64,000 bases of DNA from a bacterium (GCA_022072055.1 JAJVIK010000017.1:1-64000), one strand, 5' to 3'; counted from the first letter of the stretch, positions 26,240 through 36,164 are shown. Made by a program: numbers and translations. The notes: generated from the sequence alone by a model not told the origin.

Positions 26240-27912
26240 TGCCCCACGCCCTTTTCTCCCGCGGCCTCTCGCCGTATCAAATCGTCCTTGCCGCCTCCGC
26301 GTCCGAATCCGAGCGCTGGGCCGCCGAGGAGCTGCGCCGCGCGCTCAAGGAGATCGGCGGCATGGAGCTGCCGGTCGTGGATGACACCACCGAGAGGCGG
26401 GACAGGGAGATTGTGCTCGGTTGGAACCGGCGGGCGGCCCAATTGTTGCCCGAGGAGCCGTCTCCCGATCCCCAAGACGAATCCTTTGCCTATCGCTCCA
26501 TCGGCCCCTCCCTGGTGATCTGGGGCGGCGCGGAGCGTGGAACGCTCTACGGCGTGTTCAGCTTCCTGGAGCGCGAGCTTGGCTGCCGTTTCTACACCCC
26601 TAGCGTGACTGTCCGCCCCAAGCGCGAAGCCTATGAGTTCGACAATCTGGAACACCGGGAATCTCCCGGAATCTCCGTTCGGAATGTTTTCTACTTCGAG
26701 GCCTTTGACCCTGTCTGGGCGGCGCGTAACAGGGTCAACGGCGCCATGTTCCACCGCGAGCAGATCGGGGGAGTTGAAGGTTACTGGGGAGTGCACACCT
26801 TTGAACGCTTTGTTCCACCCGAGGAGTTCTTTGAAAGCCATCCGGAATACTTCCCGGTGATCGAGGGGAAACGTTCGGCGCACCGGGCGCAACTCTGTCT
26901 CACCAACCCGGATGTGCTGCGGATTGTCGGCGAACGCCTGCTTGAGCGGATGCGCGCGGAGCCGGAGTATCTGATCTACGATGTCTCTCAGAATGACCAC
27001 CGCGCCGGGACCTGCGAATGCGAGGAGTGCGCGCGCATCGCGCGCGCCGAGGGCGGCGAATCCGGGCTTTACATCGGATTCGTCAACCAGGTGGCGGAGC
27101 GCGTGGAGGCGGAGTTCCCGGACAAATATGTCGGGACCCTCGCCTATCACTTCACCCTCGACCCGCCCAAGACAGTCCGTCCTCGCGCCAATGTGGTGGT
27201 CCGTCTGTGCAGCCACGACTGCTGTTTCTCGCACCCCTTCGACTCCTGTCCGCGCAACGAGAAGTTCATGGGCTATCTGCGGGGTTGGTCGGCGATTTCT
27301 CCGCACCTCTACATCTGGGATTACGTCGTGGATTTTGATCACTATGTGATGCCCTATCCCAACTTCAAGGCGCTTCAAAGGAACATTCGGATCCTCCGGG
27401 ACCACAAGGTGATCGGAATCATGGAGCAAGGCGCTTATTCCAGCCGCGGCGGGGATTTCGCGGAACTCAAGATGAACCTGTTGGCCAAGTTGCTCTGGAA
27501 TCCGGACGCGGATGCCGAGCGAATCATAAGCGACTTCATGTACGGTTATTACGGTCACGCCGGGGAGCATATCCGAGCCTATTTCGACCTGGTCCAGGGC
27601 CTCGCGGGACCCGACACGCACATTCACATCCGGGTCCAGCCGACCGACTCGATGTACAGCGACTCCTTCATCCGCGAGGGCGAGCGTCTCCTCGATCTGG
27701 CCGAGGAGGCCGCCGATGGCGAGGAGTTCTTACACCGAGTCGAGCTCGCCCGCCTTCCACTCCTGTATCTGCGTCACATGCGCGACCCTCAAAAGGGGAA
27801 ACAGGATGGAACCCTGGCGCGGATCCGGGAGATTGCGAGACGCGAGCGGGTCACCCATTTCGAGGAGTTTCCGAGGCGACGCTTGGCGGATTTCTACCGG
27901 GACCTTGACTAA
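26239..27912 (+). CDS. DUF4838-containing glycoside hydrolase-like protein
   Basis: A 557-residue protein. The N-terminal part (LAASASESERWAAEELRRAL, then LGWNRRAAQLLP) is the alpha-glucuronidase-like N-domain found before DUF4838, and the body (GTLYGVFSFLERELGCRFYT, NDHRAGTCECEECARI, VNQVAERVEAEFPDKYVGTL) is the DUF4838 TIM-barrel. Relatives act on or bind plant-type polysaccharides; the catalytic residues are not established. There is no signal peptide, so it may be cytoplasmic, which is unusual. The ATG overlaps the metH stop (TAATG) and GGAGGAGG is ~10 bp upstream, so the two genes are coupled although their functions differ. A longer frame upstream is antisense-like reading of metH. Confidence 0.8.
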   Translation: MPHALFSRGLSPYQIVLAASASESERWAAEELRRALKEIGGMELPVVDDTTERRDREIVLGWNRRAAQLLPEEPSPDPQDESFAYRSIGPSLVIWGGAERGTLYGVFSFLERELGCRFYTPSVTVRPKREAYEFDNLEHRESPGISVRNVFYFEAFDPVWAARNRVNGAMFHREQIGGVEGYWGVHTFERFVPPEEFFESHPEYFPVIEGKRSAHRAQLCLTNPDVLRIVGERLLERMRAEPEYLIYDVSQNDHRAGTCECEECARIARAEGGESGLYIGFVNQVAERVEAEFPDKYVGTLAYHFTLDPPKTVRPRANVVVRLCSHDCCFSHPFDSCPRNEKFMGYLRGWSAISPHLYIWDYVVDFDHYVMPYPNFKALQRNIRILRDHKVIGIMEQGAYSSRGGDFAELKMNLLAKLLWNPDADAERIISDFMYGYYGHAGEHIRAYFDLVQGLAGPDTHIHIRVQPTDSMYSDSFIREGERLLDLAEEAADGEEFLHRVELARLPLLYLRHMRDPQKGKQDGTLARIREIARRERVTHFEEFPRRRLADFYRDLD

Positions 27913-28008
27913 GACTGTCTGGGAGCCCGTGCGGAAGGGCTTGCCCAGCTCGCTCGGCGCGGTTAAAAACAGGGGCCGCCAAAGGGGGCGGTTCAAGGGG
28001 GAAGACAC

Positions 28009-29106
28009 ATGAGCGCGAAGTCGCAGCCGCCGATGGTCAAGAAGATCGAGGGTCTCGCCAGGGAAGTTCAGAAGAAAGCGGTCGAACGAGAACTCCCCAG
28101 GATGGATTTCCCCATTCGCGCCTTGCTGAATGTCGAGTACGACGAGAAGAGGGGGTTTTTCCAGATCGGCGACCGGGTCAAGACACGGACCCTTTCGTTC
28201 AACACGGTTAAGACTTTTGCGCAGACCCTGCGCATGGTCAGCGAGAGCAAGAAGCTGATCCTCACCGACGACATCGCCAGCAAGCGAGAGGTTTACTATG
28301 TCGCCAAGGGGTGGGGCGCGGCCAAGTTCGATGAGCAGACCGAGTCCGACACGGTGATGGATGATGTCGAGGCCTTCTTCGGGGTCAATCGCGAGCAGCT
28401 CCGCTTCATGCCCGAGGAGAAGGGCGGCGAGGTGATGGGGCAGCTTGTGATCATCGATCAGAATCCCTCCACCGGAAAGGACATCGCCATCGACTGCATG
28501 AAGTTCGGCACCGGGGCCTACAGCATCCCGACCACGGTGGAGCACCTGCGATTCAGGACCAAGGCCAAGTTTGTCCTGGTGGTCGAAACCGCCGGGGCCT
28601 TTCAGCGCCTGGTGAAACACAATTTCGCGGAGACCGCGAACTGCATCATCATCTCAATGGGGGGAGTTCCGACTCGCGCCTGCCGACGCTTCATCCGCCG
28701 TCTTTCGGACGAGATCAAGATCCCGGTGTACGCCTTCACCGACGGCGACCCTTACGGTTACATGAACATCTACCGGACGCTTAAGGTCGGCTCCGGCAAC
28801 GCCGCGCACATCAACGAGTTCTTCTGTGTCCCCAAGGCGCGCTTCCTGGGCGTGACTCCGGAGGACATCACCAAATACGATCTCGACACGCACCCCCTTA
28901 AGGATGTGGACATCAAGCGCGCCAAGGACGCCCTCAAGAACGATCCCTTCGTGCTCCGTCACAAACCCTGGCAGAAGGCGCTGGAGAAGATGATCAAGAT
29001 GGGTGTGCGCGTGGAGCAGCAGGCCTTCGCCAAGCACGGGTACAATTTCGTGCTCGAGACTTATCTCCCGGAGAAACTGGCGAACACCAAGGCGTTCCTG
29101 CCGTAG
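28009..29106 (+). CDS. top6A: DNA topoisomerase VI subunit A (Spo11-like), without a B subunit nearby
   Basis: A 365-residue Spo11/Top6A family protein. The 5Y-CAP part carries SKREVYYVAKGWG; the second tyrosine, Y97, aligns with the nucleophile that forms a covalent bond with DNA 5' ends. FDEQTESDTVMDDVEAFF is a family hallmark. The Toprim part has E193 in LVVETAGAF and the DxD pair D245 and D247 in YAFTDGDPYGY, which bind Mg2+. Length matches archaeal Top6A. In archaea the A and B subunits form an A2B2 type IIB topoisomerase and are usually adjacent. Here the flanks are a DUF4838 gene and an RND pump, so no GHKL ATPase partner is visible. GGGGGAAG lies 6 bp upstream of the ATG. Confidence 0.93.
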   Translation: MSAKSQPPMVKKIEGLAREVQKKAVERELPRMDFPIRALLNVEYDEKRGFFQIGDRVKTRTLSFNTVKTFAQTLRMVSESKKLILTDDIASKREVYYVAKGWGAAKFDEQTESDTVMDDVEAFFGVNREQLRFMPEEKGGEVMGQLVIIDQNPSTGKDIAIDCMKFGTGAYSIPTTVEHLRFRTKAKFVLVVETAGAFQRLVKHNFAETANCIIISMGGVPTRACRRFIRRLSDEIKIPVYAFTDGDPYGYMNIYRTLKVGSGNAAHINEFFCVPKARFLGVTPEDITKYDLDTHPLKDVDIKRAKDALKNDPFVLRHKPWQKALEKMIKMGVRVEQQAFAKHGYNFVLETYLPEKLANTKAFLP

Positions 29107-29114
29107 GAACCCGA

Positions 29115-32100
29115 TCAACCTTCCACGGGTTCGGGTCCGGGTTCCGGGGTTGCCTCCGGAGCTTTCGCGCCGGAGACACGCTCCGCGAGGCCCTGCACCA
29201 CCACATACAGCATCGGGATGAAGAAGATTCCGACCACCGAGGCCATGAGCATGCCGCCGAAGACCGCGGAACCGATGCTCGCGCGGGCGTTGGCCCCGGC
29301 CCCATGCGCCTTCACCAGGGGAACCACGCCGAGGATAAAGGCGAAGGCGGTCATCATGATGGGGCGGAAGCGGAGCTTCGCGCCCTCCACCGCCGCCTCG
29401 AACAGGCCCATGCCCTCGCGTTCATGCTTCTCCTTGGCGAACTCGACAATCAGAATCGCGTTCTTGGCCGCCAGCCCCATAAGGGTCACAATCCCGATCT
29501 GGACATAGACATCGTTGATGAACCCGCGCAACCAGACAAAAAAGAACGCCCCGAGGACCCCAATGGGGAGTCCGAACAGGACCGAAAACGGAACCGCCCA
29601 GCTTTCATATTGCGCGGCGAGCACAAGGAACACAAAGATCAGCGCCATGCCGAAGATGATCCCTTGGGAGCCGCCCGCCTCCTTCTCCTGGTAGGCCACG
29701 CCGGACCACTGGAAGCCGTACCCCTGAGGCAGCTCCGCGGCGGAGACCGACTCCATCGCCGCGAGCGCGTCCCCGGAGGAGAACGCCGCGGCGTTCGCGC
29801 CGCTGATTTCAGCGGTTCGAAACATGTTGAACCGCTGCAAAATGTCCGGGCCGGTCATCATTTCCACGTTGCTCAACGTGGACAAGGGGACCATTGAGTC
29901 GTCCGCCGAACGCACATAAATGTCTCGGATGTTTTCCGGGGTCCGCCGGAATTCCTGCTCGGCTTGAACCATCACCTTGTAGGTCCGACCAAAGAGATTG
30001 AAATCGTTGACTTGGAGACCCCCCAAATAGATTTGGAGCCCCTCAAAGACCTGGTTGATGGGAATCCCCAGGGTCCGCGCCTTGTCGCGGTCAATGTCGA
30101 GTTTGATTTGCGGGACCGTCGTCCGGAAACCGGTGTATAGGTTGGTGACCTCGGGGCGCTGGGCGGCGGCTTGGATGAAGCGTTGAGCGGTTGCGGCCAG
30201 GTCCGCGGGCTGGGCGCCCGCGCGATCCTGCAGTTCATACTGAAATCCCCCGGCGTTTCCGAGTCCCGGAATCGGCGGAGGCGCGAACACAATGCTAACG
30301 GCCTCGGGGTAGGCGGCGAACATCCCCTTGACCTTCGCCATGATGGGCTTGATCTGCTCTTCCGGCGTGTGCCGCTCTTCCCACGGTTTGAGCATCACAA
30401 TGATGGTGGCGTTGTTGGAGGTGTATGCATTGGTCAAAAGGTTGAGTCCGCCCATGGTGAGGACTTCACCCACCCCATGAATGGACTTGAGATCCTCCTC
30501 GGCGCGCCGCATCAGGGCGTCCGTGCGCTCCATCGAGGCCCCATCCGGCAGGTTAAAGGCGACGAAGAAATACCCCTGGTCCTCATCCGGAACAAACCCG
30601 GTCGGCAGCATTCCCATGAACGCCCCAGCGCCATACCAAAGCCCCGTGAGCGCGGCCAGCGCGATCAAGGTCCGCCGGGCAAGGAAGCGGACCCCGAACA
30701 GATAGCCGCTGGTGGTCTTGTCGAAGACATAGTTGAACCCGTTGAGAAACCAGCCGATGGGCCCGCGCATCCGCTTGCGCGGTCGCAGCAGTATCCGGCA
30801 CAGCGCCGGAGTCAGGGTCAAGGCGACCAGGGCTGAAAGCAGGACTGAGATCGAAAGGGTGATCGCGAACTGGCGATAGAGTTGCCCGACGATGCCGCCC
30901 ATGAAGGACACCGGGACAAACACCGCGCAAAGGACAAGAGCAATGGCCACCACCGGGCCGCTGACCTCTTCCATCGCCTTCTCGGTGGCCGCAAGCGGGG
31001 AAAGGCCATGCTGGATGTGATGCTCCACGGCCTCCACAACCACGATGGCGTCATCCACCACAATCCCCACCGCGAGCACAATCGCCAGCATGGTGAGGGT
31101 GTTGATCGAGAAACCGAGCGCGGCGAAGGCCGCGAAGGTTCCCACCAGCGAGACGGGAACCGCGAGCATCGGAATGAAGGTGGCGCGAAGGTTTCCCAAA
31201 AACACAAACACCACGATGAGGACCAGGATGATCGCGTCGCGCAGCGCGAGAAACACCTCGTGGATGGCGACTTTGACAAATTCGGTGGTGTCGAGGGAAA
31301 CGCGATACGCCAGACCCGGAGGAAAGTTCCGGGCGGTTTCCTCGAGCAGCTTGCGGACCGCGTCCGCGGTCTGGATCGCGTTGGCGCCGGGCAGCTGATA
31401 GACGATGACGAGGGTGGAGGGGATGCCATCCTTGCGTCCGAAACTGGTGTAGCTCTTTCCCGAGAGCTCCGCGCGCGAAACATCCTTCATCCGCAAAATC
31501 GATCCGTCCGGCAACGTGCGGACAATCATGTTCTCGAATTCCTCGGCGTCGGTGAGACGGCCTTTGACATTGACCGAATACTGGAACTGAGTGCCCGCCT
31601 CGGCGGGCGGCTGGCCCACCTGTCCGGCGGCGGCCACCAGATTCTGCTCCTGGATCACATCCGCGATGTCGGAGCCGGTGATTCCGAGCTTGGCGAGCTT
31701 GTCGGGGCGAACCCAGAAGCGCATGGCGTAATCGCGCTGCCCCACGATCATCGTGGAGCCCACGCCGGAGGTTCTCGCGATGGCGTCCACCAGATTGATC
31801 GAGGCGTAATTGGACAGAAAGGTTTCGTCGTAAGTCTTGTCGGGGGAATAGAGCGAAATCACCAGGAGCATGTCGGGCGACTTCTTCTTGACCGAGATGC
31901 CCGCCGAGACCGCCTCCTTGGGCAGCTTCGGCTGCGCCTTGTTGACCCGGTTGTTGATGTCCACGTTCGCCAAGTCGAGGTTCGTGCCGACCTTGAAGGT
32001 GCATTGCAGCACGTAGCGGCCGTCGCTGGTGGACTTCGAGGACATGTAGATCATGTTCTCCGCGCCGTTGACCTCGGCCTCCACGTTGGTGGCGATGGAC

Positions 32101-32276
32101 TGTTCGACCGTCTCGGCGTTCGCCCCGGGATAATTGATCTCCACCTCGACCGTGGGAGGAGAGATTTGCGGGTACTGCGCGATGGGCAGGACTCCGATGC
32201 TGATCCCCCCCGCAAGCAAAATAATCAGAGAGATGACAATGGCGAAAACGGGCCGATGGATGAAAAAGCGGGCCAT
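29115..32276 (-). CDS. RND multidrug efflux transporter, AcrB/MexB (HAE1) type
   Basis: A 1053-residue inner-membrane pump. It opens with MARFFIHRPVFAIVISLIIL, the family's first helix, and has the two large periplasmic loops. TM4 carries VLAVGIVVDDAIVVVE, with the paired aspartates of the proton relay. The length and GLAAKNAILIVEFAKEKHE near the C-terminus are standard. It exports hydrophobic compounds across the cell envelope using proton motive force, with a membrane fusion protein and an outer-membrane channel. The fusion protein lies 3 bp upstream on the same strand; no TolC-like channel gene is in the window. Confidence 0.96.
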   Translation of the reverse strand: MARFFIHRPVFAIVISLIILLAGGISIGVLPIAQYPQISPPTVEVEINYPGANAETVEQSIATNVEAEVNGAENMIYMSSKSTSDGRYVLQCTFKVGTNLDLANVDINNRVNKAQPKLPKEAVSAGISVKKKSPDMLLVISLYSPDKTYDETFLSNYASINLVDAIARTSGVGSTMIVGQRDYAMRFWVRPDKLAKLGITGSDIADVIQEQNLVAAAGQVGQPPAEAGTQFQYSVNVKGRLTDAEEFENMIVRTLPDGSILRMKDVSRAELSGKSYTSFGRKDGIPSTLVIVYQLPGANAIQTADAVRKLLEETARNFPPGLAYRVSLDTTEFVKVAIHEVFLALRDAIILVLIVVFVFLGNLRATFIPMLAVPVSLVGTFAAFAALGFSINTLTMLAIVLAVGIVVDDAIVVVEAVEHHIQHGLSPLAATEKAMEEVSGPVVAIALVLCAVFVPVSFMGGIVGQLYRQFAITLSISVLLSALVALTLTPALCRILLRPRKRMRGPIGWFLNGFNYVFDKTTSGYLFGVRFLARRTLIALAALTGLWYGAGAFMGMLPTGFVPDEDQGYFFVAFNLPDGASMERTDALMRRAEEDLKSIHGVGEVLTMGGLNLLTNAYTSNNATIIVMLKPWEERHTPEEQIKPIMAKVKGMFAAYPEAVSIVFAPPPIPGLGNAGGFQYELQDRAGAQPADLAATAQRFIQAAAQRPEVTNLYTGFRTTVPQIKLDIDRDKARTLGIPINQVFEGLQIYLGGLQVNDFNLFGRTYKVMVQAEQEFRRTPENIRDIYVRSADDSMVPLSTLSNVEMMTGPDILQRFNMFRTAEISGANAAAFSSGDALAAMESVSAAELPQGYGFQWSGVAYQEKEAGGSQGIIFGMALIFVFLVLAAQYESWAVPFSVLFGLPIGVLGAFFFVWLRGFINDVYVQIGIVTLMGLAAKNAILIVEFAKEKHEREGMGLFEAAVEGAKLRFRPIMMTAFAFILGVVPLVKAHGAGANARASIGSAVFGGMLMASVVGIFFIPMLYVVVQGLAERVSGAKAPEATPEPGPEPVEG

Positions 32277-32279
32277 GGC

Positions 32280-33614
32280 TCAGTGCCCCGCCGCCGCGCC
32301 GGACGGTTTTTCTTGGGTGATCGGCTTGTCGGACGGCGTGACCACGGCGCCGGGTCTGACCTTGAGTTGCCCTTCGACAATCACCTTTTCGCCGGGCTGG
32401 AGCCCCTCGGTCACAATATAAAGGTCCTCATGGCGCTCTCCCACCACCACGGTGCGGAAGGCGACCTTGTTGTCCGGTCCGACCACATAGACCACCTTGG
32501 CGCTCTGCTGCTCGAAGACAGCGCGTTGGGGAACGAGCACCGCGTTTTCCACGCGATCGATTGCCACGCGGACCCGGCAGAACAGTCCGGGACGGAGGAA
32601 GTTGCCCGGATTGGGAAACTCGGCGACCACGCTCAAGGTGCCGGTCTTGAGGTCCACCGCCCTTTCCGCCATCAGGAACTTGCCCTTGTGGGGGAACAAC
32701 GACCCATCTCCCAGCGCCATTTCAAACTCAGGCGAAGCTTGTGCGGCTCCCCGCCTGCGCGCGAGCTGAAGGTAATCCGATTCACTGACCGCGGTGTGAA
32801 CCCGGATGGGATCCAGCGCGGAAACCGTGGCGAGCAGAGTCGGCTCGCCACGCCCCACCAGGTTGCCGACATCCACCTGCGAGAGACCGATCAAGCCATC
32901 GAACGGCGCGGAGATGGTGCAGTAGCCCAGATTCAATTCCGCCTGGGTGATGTCGGCCTTGGCCATCACCACCGCCGCCGAGGCCTGCTTGATGTTGGCG
33001 TCCTCGGTCAGTTTGGCGTTGGTGAGCTGCGCCCGGCGCGTCTCCACCTCGGCGCTGGCGGCTTCGGCGCGCGCCACGGCGGTGTCCAGGTCTTGCGGGG
33101 TTTGCACCCCCTGCTTGACCAGCGCCTGGGTGCGCTCCAGCTCTTTCTGTTCACGGACATTCCGCGCTTGGGCTTGCAGCAATTCCGCCTCCGCCGCTCG
33201 GACCGAGACCTGCTGCTGGGCATAGGCGAGATCAGCCAGCGCCTTCTGGTGCTTGGCCTTCACCGACTCCAGCGTGGCCTCGAACGGCAGTCGGTCGATC
33301 CCGAACAGAACTTGCCCCTTCTTGACAAGCTTGCCCTCCTCGAAGAGCTGCTCCTCCAGGATTCCCTCGACCCTGGCGCGAAGGTCCACGGACGCGCTCG
33401 CGTCAATCCTACCCGTGAATTCGCGCACAAGCGGGACAGTCTGCCGGGTGACCTCCGCGACCACCACGGCGGGCGCGGGACCGGAAGGAGATCCGCCGGT
33501 TGTCGCTGGGGTCTTTTCCTCTTGGCACCCCGCGGTCAGAATGCCGAGAATTGCCAAAGCGCTTACTGAGAGAAACCGGACACGGCCATGGTGGGACAGC
33601 CGAATGGGCATCAT
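32280..33614 (-). CDS. RND periplasmic adaptor (membrane fusion) lipoprotein, MexA/AcrA type
   Basis: A 444-residue adaptor. The start MMPIRLSHHGRVRFLSVSAL leads to the lipobox GILTAGCQEE, so the mature protein is lipid-anchored. VDLRARVEGILEEQLFEEGK is the biotinyl-lipoyl half, followed by a long alpha-hairpin (QQVSVRAAEAELLQAQ to KADITQAELNLGY) and the lipoyl partner YCTISAPFDGLIGLSQVDVG. The adaptor bridges the RND pump to an outer-membrane channel. A longer frame extends upstream, but the ATG at the complement of 33612-33614 has GGAGGG 6 bp upstream. Operon order: adaptor then pump. No regulator gene is adjacent. Confidence 0.93.
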   Translation of the reverse strand: MMPIRLSHHGRVRFLSVSALAILGILTAGCQEEKTPATTGGSPSGPAPAVVVAEVTRQTVPLVREFTGRIDASASVDLRARVEGILEEQLFEEGKLVKKGQVLFGIDRLPFEATLESVKAKHQKALADLAYAQQQVSVRAAEAELLQAQARNVREQKELERTQALVKQGVQTPQDLDTAVARAEAASAEVETRRAQLTNAKLTEDANIKQASAAVVMAKADITQAELNLGYCTISAPFDGLIGLSQVDVGNLVGRGEPTLLATVSALDPIRVHTAVSESDYLQLARRRGAAQASPEFEMALGDGSLFPHKGKFLMAERAVDLKTGTLSVVAEFPNPGNFLRPGLFCRVRVAIDRVENAVLVPQRAVFEQQSAKVVYVVGPDNKVAFRTVVVGERHEDLYIVTEGLQPGEKVIVEGQLKVRPGAVVTPSDKPITQEKPSGAAAGH

Positions 33615-33885
33615 TGTAGGCCCTCCAACATAGGCGAGGATGATATTCGAGGGGTTTCCCGGAAACAACCGGAAGGAGTCGTTTTCCCCGTGGAAGTCGA
33701 GAATGGTCCCTTGGGTTGCGAGGGCAAGCATGGCTAGGAGAGACAAGCATCCCATCCAAAAGGTTCGCCGCCCGATGCCTCCGCCCACCAAGGTCAAACC
33801 CAACAAGCGCAAGGAAGTGGAGCGTAGACCCTGGCGCCCCGGCGAGATCAGTCCGGAAGATTTACCCCCAACCAAGGAGTGACCC

Positions 33886-34605
33886 GTGACCCTGTGCCTT
33901 CGACCCATTGCAGCCGTGCTTACCCTGATGCTCCTCTCGGGAGCATGCTTCGGCAAACCCGTTGGGGAGGTTGTCCACCTCCTGAACGGCAAGGACCTCT
34001 CGAGCTTCTACACCTTCCTCACCGATTTCGGGGTGGACAGCGATCCGGACAAGGTCTTCTCGCTCGAGGAGGGAACCCTCCGGATTTCCGGGCAGCATTA
34101 TGGGTATCTGGCGACCAAGGCGGAGTACTCGAACTATCGCCTCCTGGTCGAGTTCAAGTGGGGTGACAAGACTTGGGCGCCGCGTGAGAAGAACGCGCGC
34201 GACAGCGGGGTGCTGGTTCATTGTGTCGGCCCGGACAAGGTTTGGATGAAGTCGATCGAGTGCCAGATCATCGAGGGGGGAACCGGAGACATCCTGGTGG
34301 TCGAGGGCGCGGGATTGACCGTGGGAGGACAGCGCCTGGAAGGCAAGACCGCGCGCTTCGACCGTCCGGGCCGCAACCCCTGGAAGGATGAACTCGGTTT
34401 CCGTGGTCCCAATGAAATCGAAAACCCACATGGAGAGTGGAACACCATCGAACTGCTCTGCGAGGGGGGCAAGGTTCGGGTGACCGTGAACGGCCACTTG
34501 ACCCTGGAGGGGGTCGACGCGACTCCGAGCGCGGGAAAGATAATCCTCCAATCCGAGGGCGCCGAGATCTTCTTCCGAAGGCTGGACCTGTACCCGCTTC
34601 CCTGA
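33886..34605 (+). CDS. Secreted DUF1080 (3-keto-disaccharide hydrolase-like) protein
   Basis: A 239-residue protein starting at GTG, with AAGGAG 8 bp upstream. A signal peptide (LRPIAAVLTLMLLSGACFGK) precedes the DUF1080 concanavalin-like domain: HLLNGKDLSSFYTFL, FSLEEGTLRISGQHYGYLAT and YRLLVEFKWGDKTW, then GVLVHCVGPDKVWMKSIECQ. Members cleave 3-keto-glycosides formed by Gfo/Idh/MocA-type dehydrogenases; others only bind sugars. The acidic active-site residues are not certain to me. It is followed 101 bp later by the isomerase, so the two may be co-expressed in sugar use. Confidence 0.88.
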   Translation: MTLCLRPIAAVLTLMLLSGACFGKPVGEVVHLLNGKDLSSFYTFLTDFGVDSDPDKVFSLEEGTLRISGQHYGYLATKAEYSNYRLLVEFKWGDKTWAPREKNARDSGVLVHCVGPDKVWMKSIECQIIEGGTGDILVVEGAGLTVGGQRLEGKTARFDRPGRNPWKDELGFRGPNEIENPHGEWNTIELLCEGGKVRVTVNGHLTLEGVDATPSAGKIILQSEGAEIFFRRLDLYPLP

Positions 34606-34652
34606 GACTGCATTCGCTGGGAAGTTGGTCCGATGGATTGTCCCGGCCAACG

Positions 34653-34661
34653 TGTTACAAT
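34653..34661 (+). promoter_or_regulatory. Possible extended -10 element before the isomerase
   Basis: TGTTACAAT has the TGN extended -10 plus TACAAT (5 of 6 to TATAAT), 46 bp upstream of the isomerase ATG. No convincing -35 is present at 16-18 bp spacing, as is common for extended -10 promoters. It would allow separate transcription of the isomerase gene. This is a pattern match only. Confidence 0.3.
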
Positions 34662-34706
34662 TTGCCTTTCCAAAATGCCAATAACCATCCACGAGGAGGG
34701 AGTCCC

Positions 34707-36164
34707 ATGAAGATTGGAATCATCACCTTCACCGATGGCCGCGAGCGAGTCGCCAAGGCCACCAAGGAAAACTGTCTCGGATTTCAAAAAAAGATCGCCG
34801 ACTGGCTCACCAAGCAGAAGCATCAGGTTGTCGGTTCCAAGACAGTGGTTTGGAATTGGGAAACCGCCCGAAAGGCCTCCGAGCAGGTGGCCGGCGCCGG
34901 GGTGGATGTGTGCATCTTCAATTTCTGTGTCTGGTCCTACCCCGACCTCACCGCGCAGGTCGCGATCCGGATGAGCTGCCCGATCCTGTTCGTGGGCAAC
35001 ATCAATCCGGGGTTCCCCGGCTGGGTGGCGTTCTTCGCCTCGGCGGGAACCATGAAGGAACTCGGAGTCCCCTTCGGGCGCGTTCTTGGCGATGTCTCCG
35101 AAAAGCCGGTTCAGGAGGAGATCAACCGTTGGCTCCGCGAGCACAACCCGGATGTGCGCGCGCGCGGCGAGCAGGTGGCTTACGAGCTCCACGGCATGCG
35201 CTACGGCGAATTCGACGGACCCTCGATGGGGATGTACACCGGGCATGTGGATCAGAGCCAGTGGATGGAGCAGTTCGGGGTCCATGTGTACCACCGCGGC
35301 CAGCTGCACCTCTGGGAGATGGCCAAGCGGATCAAGAAAGAGCGGGTCGAGGCGGGCCTCAAATGGCTGGAGCGCTACTGCAAGGACATCAAGTACAACG
35401 GCACGACCCTCACCCCCGGAGTGGATGGGACCCTCGCGCGTCAGGTGCGGATGTATCTGGCGATGAAGGATTTCTGCAAGGAGGAGGGGATCGACTTCTG
35501 CGGACTCACCGGGCAGCTCGACATGACCGAGTGGTCCGACCTGTGCATCGCGGATGTTCAGGAGGCGCTCCTCAACGACACCGCGGACTGGGAGGAGAGC
35601 GACAAGAAGCCGATCATCTGCGCCACCGAGTGCGACTCCAACGGCGCCCTGACCATGCAGATCCTGCACATGCTCACCGGCACGCCGGCGCTCTTCGCCG
35701 ATCTGCGCCACTATCACGCCGATCTCAAGATCTATGACCTGGTGAACTCCGGACAGCATGCTCCCTGGTTCGCCAAACGTTCCAAGGATTTCCGAAGGAA
35801 CTGGAAAGAGGTCACCCTCTACCCCTCGGAGAGCTTCTATTTCCGAGGCGGCGGGGCCTCGGTGCATTTCTACGCCGCCCCGGCCAAGGAGGTCACCTAC
35901 GCCCGGATCACCCGGGATCGCGGGCGTTTTGTGATGCACATGTTCACCGGGAGTTGGGTGGAGTATTCCTTCGCCAAGAGCGAAAAACTCGGCGCGATGA
36001 CCAACTACACCTGGCCGCATGTGTGGGCCAAGTTCGATATCTCGATGCAGACCCTCGCGCAGCACTTCTCCTCGAACCACATTCACGCCGTGATCGGGAA
36101 CCACATCGGGGAACTCCAGGCGGTTTGCGAGGCGCTCGACATCGACGCGGTCGTGTTGAGGTAG
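34707..36164 (+). CDS. L-fucose/L-arabinose isomerase-family protein
   Basis: A 485-residue protein starting at the ATG with GAGGAGGG 6 bp upstream. The N-terminal MKIGIITFTDGRERVAK and the Rossmann-like fold of domain 1, with FNFCVWSYPDLTAQVAIRM, match the FucI/AraA group of Mn2+-dependent ketol isomerases. ICATECDSNGALTMQILHML, the substrate and metal loop, contains E and D candidates, and NHIGELQAVCEALDIDAV near the C-terminus gives the last metal histidine. It would interconvert an aldose and ketose such as L-fucose/L-fuculose. The reaction is inferred from fold; the exact sugar is open. Confidence 0.85.
   Translation: MKIGIITFTDGRERVAKATKENCLGFQKKIADWLTKQKHQVVGSKTVVWNWETARKASEQVAGAGVDVCIFNFCVWSYPDLTAQVAIRMSCPILFVGNINPGFPGWVAFFASAGTMKELGVPFGRVLGDVSEKPVQEEINRWLREHNPDVRARGEQVAYELHGMRYGEFDGPSMGMYTGHVDQSQWMEQFGVHVYHRGQLHLWEMAKRIKKERVEAGLKWLERYCKDIKYNGTTLTPGVDGTLARQVRMYLAMKDFCKEEGIDFCGLTGQLDMTEWSDLCIADVQEALLNDTADWEESDKKPIICATECDSNGALTMQILHMLTGTPALFADLRHYHADLKIYDLVNSGQHAPWFAKRSKDFRRNWKEVTLYPSESFYFRGGGASVHFYAAPAKEVTYARITRDRGRFVMHMFTGSWVEYSFAKSEKLGAMTNYTWPHVWAKFDISMQTLAQHFSSNHIHAVIGNHIGELQAVCEALDIDAVVLR

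Noticed and set aside
30882-33569. 895-residue plus-strand frame across the RND pump region
   Set aside because: It is antisense to two well-supported genes (RND pump and adaptor), is rich in H/R/G/D from the reversed codon bias, and has no family pattern.
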